From Kitasatospora sp. NBC_00458 (GTDB lineage Bacteria > Actinomycetota > Actinomycetes > Streptomycetales > Streptomycetaceae), in assembly GCF_036013975.1 (NCBI RefSeq), contig NZ_CP107904.1, forward strand, positions 2,666,001-2,730,000: a stretch of 64,000 nt of DNA. Direction: 5' to 3'. The notes below the pieces were generated by a model, which saw only the letters and a program-made list of their open reading frames with translations, ran no database searches and had not been told where the DNA came from. Position 1 is the first letter of the stretch, and the number at the start of each line of letters is the position of its first letter. Position numbers and translations under genes: made by a program. Shown here in pieces: positions 54,710 through 62,011 of this stretch.

Positions 54710-57672
54710 TCGCCCCCGTCTCCGGTCAGAGCACTGCGCCCCAGCTGAGCAGTGCGGTCCGGCTGAGTCCATCCATGCTCGCCCAGCACCTCAGCGGGCT
54801 GCTGGTCCCCGGCAAGCACCGCTCTCTGGGGTCAGACCGCCGCTCCCTGCTCCTGGTGCGCGCCGAGCCGCGCTGGGAGGGCCCGGCCATCCTCTCTGTG
54901 GAGACCGCCGGGTCGGTCGCGGCCACCCGGCGTGTACGGGTCGTGGCTACCCCCTCGCCTCTCGCGGTCTACGAGCTGGCCCTCGACCACCAGGACTCCT
55001 CCCACCCGGTCGAAGCCGAGCTTCTGGTAATCCTGACGGACCGTGAGGAGAGCGAGCTGGGCGAGGATCTGCTCTCGCTCGCGTACCGGCAGCGAGTGCA
55101 GGTGATAGAGCCCTGGACGGTAGTGGCACAGCTCTTCGGCGTGGATCTGGAGAACGTCGAGAACAAGCTGCGAGCCGAGACGTGGGCCGCCGAGGCACTG
55201 ATCGACGCCACCCCTCCGGGCGGCTGGACCCGGCCCGGTAGCCGACTCCTCAGTCGGGACGACGCGCTCACGCAGCTCGCCGGTCGCCGCCTCGGACTGG
55301 CGGGCGGCAGCGTCGGCGTCACTGCACTGCTCGACTGGGCAGCCACACCCGGTGGACCGGCCAGGTTCTCGACGCTGCGGCCGGCAGAGCACCAGGGGCT
55401 GCGGGCATTCCTCGTCGGCGGCCCGGCCGGACAGGCCGGCGAGCTGCTCTTTGCCCTGGTGGACGCGGGCCACGGGACCGATGCCGCCGCCTACGGATTG
55501 GTCTGCGCGGCTCTGTGGGTGCACAGCGCAGATGTCGCGGAGAACGAAGTGTTCCGGGCTCGTGGACGAGCCGAGCGGTTCCTCGACGAGGATTGGGTCA
55601 AGCAGCACGAAGCATCAGGCGCTCAGGCTCTGGACGGCTTCGCTGCCGCCTACGGGCTGGCGGCAGAGGGCTACGTCGGCCAGTTGATCGCGGCGACCCG
55701 CGCGCGTTCCGGTGCCGATGCGGTGGCTTCGCGTCGTGTGCTGGACACGGTCCTCTCCCGGGCCGAAGCGCTGGTCCGCCAATTCGGCGCCGAGAGCGCG
55801 GCTGCTCACAGCCGGATCCTTCGGGCGGGCCTGGAAGCACGCTTCGCGGCCGTGGGAACCGCGCTGGCCGAGGGCACTGAGATGGCGGAAGGTGCCATCA
55901 GGCGGCTGACACAGCACCATCTCGCGGACGAGCCCGAGGTACAGACCCGGATCACACGCGCCCAGATGGCTCTTCGCCTCGTGCGGTGGTTGGGCGCACC
56001 GGCACGGACCGAAAACGCAGGGCCGGGCGGCACACCTCCGGACGCTACCGCCACCGTCGCTTCATATCTCGACCAGCACATGGCCGAGACGGCGTGGGTC
56101 GACCTGGCCCTTGAACACGTCCGAACCGGGGGGGATCCTGACCCCGCGCTCAGCGCCGCTTACGACCGCATCGCGCATGACGTGCGGACACGCCGCCACA
56201 ACCATGACGGCTCGTTCGCCAACCTCCTCAAGCGCTGGACAGCAGCCGGCACCGACCCAGGCTCCATGCTGACGGTCGAGAGCTTCCTGAGTCGCATCGT
56301 CGCCCCCGTCGTCAAGTCCGCCGAAAAGCTGGTCCTGCTGGTCGTGCTGGACGGGATGAGCGCACCCATCGCGGCCGAGCTCGGGGACGAGCTCCGGGAA
56401 CGCTGGGCCGAGTTCGACCCGCTGCTGGCTGCACCTGACGCTACCCAGGCCACAGCCGACCGACCGCGTCGACGCGCCATGGCGGCCGCCCTCCCAACAC
56501 TCACCGCCGTATCCCGTACCTCGTTGTTCGCCGGTCGGCTGATGCGCGGCGACCAGAATGTCGAGAAGCGGGTGTTCCCCGAGCACCGCTTCTGGGGAAA
56601 GCAACCCGTCGCCGTGTTCCACAAGGGAGACCTGAACGGCCAGGGGGTCGGCGCCATCTTCGGTCCAGAGCTGACCGATGCTCTGTACGACGGGGAAACG
56701 CATATCGCCGTCGTCATCAACACGATCGACGACCGCCTCGACAAGGAGCAGCCCAGCAGCGACCCTTCATGGGGAGTACGGGAGATCGGCATGCTGCGGA
56801 CCCTCCTTGACGTGGCAGCGTCCCAAGGCCGAGCGGTGCTCATCACCAGTGACCATGGGCACGTCGTGGAACATGGCGGCACCCGGCTGGGAACACCCGG
56901 ATCCGTGTCCAACCGCCATCGTGCAGCCAGTGAGCCCCTGCAAGCAGGCGAGGTGGAGCTGGCTGGCCCGCGGGTGCTCTCGCCGGACACCGGGAACCGG
57001 ATCGTGGCCCTGTGGGACACCGAGAAGTACTACTCCTCGCGCCATGCCGGATACCACGGGGGCGCGTCTCTGGCCGAGTTCGCGATCCCGGTGCTGGCTC
57101 TGCTCCCGTTCGGCGCCACACCGCCCAAAGGTTGGCGCGAACTTGGCGACCCGCATCCGCTCTGGTGGTCGGCGGGCGAAGCGTCGGCCGAGCTGTCCGT
57201 CGCCACGCAGCCTCCTCACGAGCCGCCCGTCCCTGCGCGTCCGAAGCGCAAGCCGAAGGCGGAGACCTCTGACACTCCGTCCCTCTTCGACCTGGGTGCC
57301 GTCACGTCTGCCGAGCCCGACTCGTCGGCCGACACAACGGTAGCCGCGTCCCCCTCCGGCTCTGCGAGTGATCCGCTGCTGGCGGCCCTGCTCTCATCGG
57401 AGATCTTCGATGCTCAGTGCAAGGGCCTGGCCCGAAAGCAGGACCCTGCCCGGATCGAGGCTGCGCTCACCGCGCTGTTGGACGCCAACGGGACTCTCCC
57501 CGTGACGGCCCTGGCCCAGCGAGTCGGAATCCTCCCGGTCCGCGCCGATGGGTTTGCTGCGACGCTGCGCCAGATTCTCAACTTCGATAGCGTCCAGGTG
57601 CTGGCTACCCTCCCGGACGGCCGCACGCTGCGCCTGGACCGCGGGCTGCTGCGAACCCAGTTCGGGTTGTAG
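54706..57672 (+). CDS. pglZ: BREX-2 PglZ, alkaline-phosphatase-fold protein
   Basis: A 988-residue PglZ, the hallmark BREX protein. Metal-site motifs of the alkaline-phosphatase superfamily are in order: LDGMS (Asp549), SDHGH (Asp716-His719) and YHGGAS (His784). The Ala/Glu-rich N-terminal half resembles BREX-2 PglZ proteins. A Pro/Lys linker near residue 845 leads to a small C-terminal domain. GTG 54706 overlaps the pglY stop as GTGA. A run of seven G at 56128-56134 lies in the coding frame. Two genes of opposite strand follow, so the operon is interrupted here. Confidence 0.94.
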   Translation: MIAPVSGQSTAPQLSSAVRLSPSMLAQHLSGLLVPGKHRSLGSDRRSLLLVRAEPRWEGPAILSVETAGSVAATRRVRVVATPSPLAVYELALDHQDSSHPVEAELLVILTDREESELGEDLLSLAYRQRVQVIEPWTVVAQLFGVDLENVENKLRAETWAAEALIDATPPGGWTRPGSRLLSRDDALTQLAGRRLGLAGGSVGVTALLDWAATPGGPARFSTLRPAEHQGLRAFLVGGPAGQAGELLFALVDAGHGTDAAAYGLVCAALWVHSADVAENEVFRARGRAERFLDEDWVKQHEASGAQALDGFAAAYGLAAEGYVGQLIAATRARSGADAVASRRVLDTVLSRAEALVRQFGAESAAAHSRILRAGLEARFAAVGTALAEGTEMAEGAIRRLTQHHLADEPEVQTRITRAQMALRLVRWLGAPARTENAGPGGTPPDATATVASYLDQHMAETAWVDLALEHVRTGGDPDPALSAAYDRIAHDVRTRRHNHDGSFANLLKRWTAAGTDPGSMLTVESFLSRIVAPVVKSAEKLVLLVVLDGMSAPIAAELGDELRERWAEFDPLLAAPDATQATADRPRRRAMAAALPTLTAVSRTSLFAGRLMRGDQNVEKRVFPEHRFWGKQPVAVFHKGDLNGQGVGAIFGPELTDALYDGETHIAVVINTIDDRLDKEQPSSDPSWGVREIGMLRTLLDVAASQGRAVLITSDHGHVVEHGGTRLGTPGSVSNRHRAASEPLQAGEVELAGPRVLSPDTGNRIVALWDTEKYYSSRHAGYHGGASLAEFAIPVLALLPFGATPPKGWRELGDPHPLWWSAGEASAELSVATQPPHEPPVPARPKRKPKAETSDTPSLFDLGAVTSAEPDSSADTTVAASPSGSASDPLLAALLSSEIFDAQCKGLARKQDPARIEAALTALLDANGTLPVTALAQRVGILPVRADGFAATLRQILNFDSVQVLATLPDGRTLRLDRGLLRTQFGL
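56128..56134 (+). repeat. G7 homopolymer within pglZ
   Basis: Seven consecutive G encode Gly-Gly in ERVR-like context RTGGDPDP (about residue 475). Slippage would truncate PglZ. Confidence 0.9.
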
Positions 57673-57685
57673 CAGCCCGCGCCCC

Positions 57686-57719
57686 GCGTGCCCTCCGTGA
57701 TCAAAAGTGGAGGGCACGC
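57686..57719. terminator. Bidirectional hairpin between pglZ and the CBS-HEPN gene
   Basis: Perfect 11-bp stem (57686-57696 with 57709-57719) with a 12-nt loop. The right arm overlaps the last codons of the convergent gene. Confidence 0.8.
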
Positions 57720-58684
57720 AGCAGTCCGGCGAACTCCTCAAGCCGGCGCATCTTCCTCGGCGCCAGGGGCGTCGGATCGAAGTGCATGACGGCGTTCCGG
57801 ATGTCGACCACCGCATTCAGGTCGGCTAGGAACTGCTCCATCGGCACTTCCGGCCAGCCCAGTTGCTCCCAGATGCCCTGCGACTTGAAGAAATGCCAGT
57901 AGGCCCCCATGGTGAGCTGGTCAATGGCGTTTGCACGTGCCGTGGACTGCTTGACGTCCTCATCGGTGAACCGACGATGTACTCCGTCCCGGAGGGTGCG
58001 CTCGATCTCGCCGATGACATAGAAGGGAGCCGCGAAGATCCCGAAGCGCTCGGCGAGATCCGCACGCGTGATGATGCCGGAGAACTCCCCGAGCGGGCTA
58101 CGCACCATCACGTAGCCGTGGTCGCGGACGCGATCCATCGCCGGCAGCAGCTTGTCTTGCCAACCGACTTCAGGGATCTCGCCCCGTTCGAAGGCATCCT
58201 CCACCACCGTGCCCTGCACACCACGCGCCCGCATCGCCGCGATCGATTCCCAAGTAACCACACCGCACAACTTGGCGAAGCCGTCGACAACGGGAAGCTG
58301 GCCCACCCGTCTGGTCATCATCCGCATGGTTGCCTGTATCAGCGGCGTGCCCGGCTCGACGGAATCGAGACCGGCGCGCGAGGCGGGCAGCGCGCCGACC
58401 ACCATCGGCGGGTGGAGCGGCTGTTCCTGCAGGCCCGATGTCGTGGCGTCCTCGTCGTCGCCGCCTCCGGAGGCCGCCGGGGCCGTCAGCGGTACGACTG
58501 CCACCTCCGCGAACAGGTTCGCCGTCGCAAATGAGGGAACGGTAGTCAGACTGACGGCAGCCAGGGCCGCGCGGACCTGCATCACCACGGCCTGGTCTCG
58601 CGCAGTGGCCTGGAACAGTCCGAGCAGCTTCTCCACCGTCAAGGTCTTGCCCTGAAGACTTTGGAGATCTTGGTCAGTGGGCAT
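57701..58684 (-). CDS. CBS-pair protein with C-terminal HEPN-like RNase motif
   Basis: A 327-residue cytosolic protein. Residues about 94-150 and 172-215 form two CBS domains (for example MMTRRVGQLPVVDGFAKLCGVVTW and MVRSPLGEFSGIITRADLAE), which in other proteins sense adenine nucleotides. Residues about 215-327 are helical and carry RNAVMH (Arg296-Asn297 to His301), the Rx4-6H pattern of HEPN ribonucleases. I infer a nucleotide-gated RNase. ATG 58684 lies inside the end of the upstream DUF262 gene (11-nt overlap) with AAGGGG upstream, so the two are translationally coupled. The CBS call is firm; HEPN rests on motif and position. Confidence 0.75.
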   Translation of the reverse strand: MPTDQDLQSLQGKTLTVEKLLGLFQATARDQAVVMQVRAALAAVSLTTVPSFATANLFAEVAVVPLTAPAASGGGDDEDATTSGLQEQPLHPPMVVGALPASRAGLDSVEPGTPLIQATMRMMTRRVGQLPVVDGFAKLCGVVTWESIAAMRARGVQGTVVEDAFERGEIPEVGWQDKLLPAMDRVRDHGYVMVRSPLGEFSGIITRADLAERFGIFAAPFYVIGEIERTLRDGVHRRFTDEDVKQSTARANAIDQLTMGAYWHFFKSQGIWEQLGWPEVPMEQFLADLNAVVDIRNAVMHFDPTPLAPRKMRRLEEFAGLLRALHF

Positions 58685-60515
58685 CGACACTCGCCCCTTC
58701 GGCCCTGGTGCTGCTGGTCTCCCGACCGGCGACAGGTTTTCCCATCGCATCCTCGATCAGTCCGAGCAGCCGGGTTCGACGATCCTCGTAGAACGCGTCG
58801 AAATCGTCGGCGCGGAGCAGTTTGGGATCGATGAGGTGGCTGACGATCCGGTCGTCGAACCAGACCTCGTCGAGCCCGGCCTCGCGCGCCAGCACCTGGA
58901 GGTAGCCAGACGGAGCTCCCGTGGCACTGCTGCCTGCCCGATAGGACATGAGCATCTTGTTGACGATTGACGTCGACCGGATGTCATTGCCGCCGTTCTT
59001 CGCGAACCAGCCCTTGGGGAAGATCTGACGGATATCCACGTACTGGCTGACCATGGTCTCGCCGGTCATCGGCGCCTCGGTGAAGTACCAGTCGTACACA
59101 CCGCGCTTGCCGAGCAGCGCGTAGACACCCTTGTAGGCAGCGCTGCTGCGACTGGCGAGCCGGTCGATCCGCGCGGCCTGGAAGTTGGCCTCCACGATGG
59201 TGTCGGGCTCCTGCGCGTCCGGATCGTCGATCGCAGCCAGCAACTGCTCGACATCGCGAGGCATCCGGCTCTCGGTCCCGCTGCCGTACATCTCTCCCAT
59301 CACCCCGCACCAGTACCAACGGGTGATCAGCGCCTCGCTGCGCTCATCGAGCCCACCCGTCCGGCTCAGTAGTGCGTGCACCGCAGCCAGCGGCACCAGC
59401 TGCGTGCGGTAGGGAAGGTCTCCGTGGTGGAAGACGAACTGCTTGGCCAGGAACCTGCCGACCCAGTCGAAACCCTCGAGAACAGCCGGGGCCAATCGGC
59501 GGAAGTCGGCCAGCGGAAGACTGAGCAGGTCCCGCCGCTTGCACGAGACCGCGGCCGCCTTACCCTCCTGCTTGCGCTCGTAGGTGCGCACCAGACTGAT
59601 TGCCTGTAGGAAGTCACTGCTGGTAATTCCGCTGTCCTGACGGCCTTCCAGGGTGCCGAGCACCGGGTGTGCCGTGGTGAGCTCCTGCTTAGTGGCAGTC
59701 CACACGTTGCCGAGGTGGAAGTCCTCGCCGTACTCCTCCCGGTAGCTCCGGTCGCCGGCGTACGTCGCCGTGAGCAGCTCGAAGACGTCAAGCGGTACAC
59801 CGCCGGTGTTCACCCGCTCGAACACCGAACAGACCGCGTCCTGCGGCGTTTCCGAGGGGAGCACGATCATCGGAATGTCGAATCCAGTGATGTGGTTGAG
59901 GACCCGTTGTGCGAACTGCGGCCAGAGCGTCAATGCCTCCTGGCCGTGCACCTGGATGTACTGCATCTGCCAAGCGAACTTCTCGGTCTCGTCAAAGGCG
60001 AGGTTGACAGGGAACATCCCTGCCGAGCACTCGAGCTGACGGGTACTGAGATCCAGCTCGGTCTGGCGCCCGAAATCGCGGCGGAGCACCCGGTTCTCCG
60101 GCAGGGAGATCACGGCTTCCTCGCGGTCGATGACGCCCTTCAGGGCTGCTTCGATGTTGATGTAGTACCAGCGCTTCATCGGCGTGCCCCTGGCGTCCTC
60201 GGTGTCGACCGGAGCGCCCTGCCGCAGTGCCTGGTACAGGGAGGTCAATCGCTGTTGGCCGTCAAGGAGTAGCTTCGCCGGGGTGACCCCGCCGCCGTGC
60301 TCCGCTCCGGACAAGGTCCGTGCCTTGAACTGCGGTACGCCCCCGGTCTCCAGAGTCATCACCACGCCGAGGGGATACCCAAGGGTGATCGTGGCCAGCA
60401 GGGCCCGGATCCTCTCGTCATCCCACTTCCAGTTCCGCTGGAACTCAGGCAGCTGAAGCTTGCCCGAGCTGATGTCGTCCAGCACCACGCGCAGCTTCGG
60501 ATTGTCGAGCGCCAC
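58674..60515 (-). CDS. DUF262 (GmrSD-like) protein with altered His-Me-finger motif
   Basis: A 613-residue protein. The N-terminal DUF262/ParB-like NTPase domain has LPEFQR (22-27) and DGQQRLTSLY (85-94), the nucleotide-site motif of GmrS and relatives. The C-terminal part resembles the HNH/DUF1524 end of such proteins: IFPKGWFAKNG, then SIVNKMLMSYR, then GAPSGYL. The usual HHIFP, however, reads RQIFP (Arg496-Gln497), so the catalytic His appears lost. GTG 60515 starts the conserved ALDNPKLRVVLDDI; GAGGAG sits only 3 nt before it. It is divergent from brxD and heads a two-gene unit with the CBS-HEPN gene, inside the BREX locus. Confidence 0.85.
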   Translation of the reverse strand: MALDNPKLRVVLDDISSGKLQLPEFQRNWKWDDERIRALLATITLGYPLGVVMTLETGGVPQFKARTLSGAEHGGGVTPAKLLLDGQQRLTSLYQALRQGAPVDTEDARGTPMKRWYYINIEAALKGVIDREEAVISLPENRVLRRDFGRQTELDLSTRQLECSAGMFPVNLAFDETEKFAWQMQYIQVHGQEALTLWPQFAQRVLNHITGFDIPMIVLPSETPQDAVCSVFERVNTGGVPLDVFELLTATYAGDRSYREEYGEDFHLGNVWTATKQELTTAHPVLGTLEGRQDSGITSSDFLQAISLVRTYERKQEGKAAAVSCKRRDLLSLPLADFRRLAPAVLEGFDWVGRFLAKQFVFHHGDLPYRTQLVPLAAVHALLSRTGGLDERSEALITRWYWCGVMGEMYGSGTESRMPRDVEQLLAAIDDPDAQEPDTIVEANFQAARIDRLASRSSAAYKGVYALLGKRGVYDWYFTEAPMTGETMVSQYVDIRQIFPKGWFAKNGGNDIRSTSIVNKMLMSYRAGSSATGAPSGYLQVLAREAGLDEVWFDDRIVSHLIDPKLLRADDFDAFYEDRRTRLLGLIEDAMGKPVAGRETSSTRAEGASVDAH

Positions 60516-60673
60516 GATCTCCTCGTCCCCACCCTTGAGTCACCCATCGGTGATCGAACTGTGGCACAACTACACTCTGTTCGTCCTAGTTCACGCAAGT
60601 CCCGGGGGCGTCCCGGAGATCCCACCCACCGCGTAGGTCAACGGAGCCGGCCGACGAATGGGAAACTGTCCCG
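60516..60673. promoter_or_regulatory. Divergent promoter region between DUF262 and brxD genes
   Basis: These 158 bp are less GC-rich than their surroundings. They hold the palindrome TGTG-G-CACA (60560-60568) and, 2 bp on, a -10-like TACACT (60571-60576) reading towards brxD. One bound repressor could affect both directions. Confidence 0.45.
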
Positions 60674-62011
60674 GTGACCGAACCCGACGCTCCCGCCACC
60701 GCCATCTCACCCGTCAGTGCCGCCCGGCGGCGCGCGGTGATAGACGCACTGCGGCGTGGGGCCGTGCCGGAGAGCGGGCTGGACGTCCTGGCCGTCGGGC
60801 TGGATCGGTTCGAGGCTGCCCTCGACTCGGAGCTGGACGCGGTCGCTGCCGGGGCGTCCATGTTCAAGGCCGTACGCGGTGAGTACGGTTCGGGCAAGAC
60901 GTTCTTCACCCGCTGGCTCGGAGAGCGCGCGAAGCGGCGCAACTTCGCGGTGGCCGAGATCCAGGTCTCGGAGACCGAGACTCCGCTTCATCGGCTGGAG
61001 ACTGTCTACCGCAGGCTCACCGAACGCCTGGCCACTTCCAGCTTCCCGCCCAGCGCGCTCCGGCCAGTAGTCGACGCCTGGTTCTTCGCCCTGGAGGAGG
61101 ACGCGCTCGCCACCGGGGCCGACGAGGCGGAACTGTCAAGCGCGGTCGAGGAACTACTGACGGTACGGCTCGCCGAGGTGTCGCGGCACGCGCCCTCCTT
61201 CGCCACGGCTCTGCGCGGCTACCGCGCGGCCCAGAGTGCAGGGGACGACGCCACCGCGTCGGCCGTCCTCGCCTGGTTGGGCGGCCAACCTCACGTCGCC
61301 GCCGCCGCGCGCCGTTCGGCCGGCGTGCGCGGGGATTTGGACCACTTCGGCGCTCTTGGCTTTCTGCAGGGCCTGCTCACCGTGTTGCGGGATGGCGGCC
61401 AGCCGGGGCTGTTCCTGGTCCTGGACGAAGTGGAGACCCTGCAACGAGTGCGTTCCGACGCCCGCGACAAGGCCCTGAATGCCCTACGCCAACTTATCGA
61501 CGAGGTGCACTCGGGCCGGTTCCCGGGCCTCTACCTAGTGATCACCGGTACACCCGCCTTCTTCGATGGCCAGCAGGGCGTCCAGCGGCTCGCACCGCTG
61601 GCTCAGCGATTGGCCACCGACTTCACCACCGACCCCCGCTTCGACAACCCGCGCGCCGTACAACTGCGATTGCCGGGCTTCACGCTGGAGAGCCTCGGTG
61701 AACTGGGCCGCACCATCCGTGATCTCTATGCCGAGGGTGCGGAGTCCCCCGAGAGGATCAAGGCACTGATCGACGACGTCTACGTGACCGACCTCGCCCA
61801 AGCCGTGGCAGGGTCGCTCGGTGGAAAGGTCGGGGTCGCGCCGCGGCTCTTCCTCAAGAAGCTGGTCGGTGACGTCCTGGACCGAGTGGACCAGTTTGCG
61901 GACTTCGACCCTCGCATGCACTACAAACTGACCGTCGCCTCGAACGAATTGACAGAGACGGAGCGCAACCTCGCCGCCGCAGCGGACGACATCGACCTGG
62001 ACCTCTCATGA
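60674..62011 (+). CDS. brxD: BREX-2 ATP-binding protein BrxD
   Basis: A 445-residue P-loop ATPase of the DUF2791/BrxD family. Walker A is GEYGSGKTFF (about residues 69-78) and Walker B is LFLVLDEVETLQ (about residues 249-260). LRLPGFTLESLGELG and APRLFLKKLVGDVLDRV are further AAA-like segments. BrxD and BrxHI follow pglZ directly in typical type 2 loci; here the DUF262/CBS-HEPN pair intervenes and brxD has its own promoter region. GTG 60674 lacks a good ribosome site. Its stop overlaps brxHI as ATGA. Confidence 0.92.
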   Translation: MTEPDAPATAISPVSAARRRAVIDALRRGAVPESGLDVLAVGLDRFEAALDSELDAVAAGASMFKAVRGEYGSGKTFFTRWLGERAKRRNFAVAEIQVSETETPLHRLETVYRRLTERLATSSFPPSALRPVVDAWFFALEEDALATGADEAELSSAVEELLTVRLAEVSRHAPSFATALRGYRAAQSAGDDATASAVLAWLGGQPHVAAAARRSAGVRGDLDHFGALGFLQGLLTVLRDGGQPGLFLVLDEVETLQRVRSDARDKALNALRQLIDEVHSGRFPGLYLVITGTPAFFDGQQGVQRLAPLAQRLATDFTTDPRFDNPRAVQLRLPGFTLESLGELGRTIRDLYAEGAESPERIKALIDDVYVTDLAQAVAGSLGGKVGVAPRLFLKKLVGDVLDRVDQFADFDPRMHYKLTVASNELTETERNLAAAADDIDLDLS

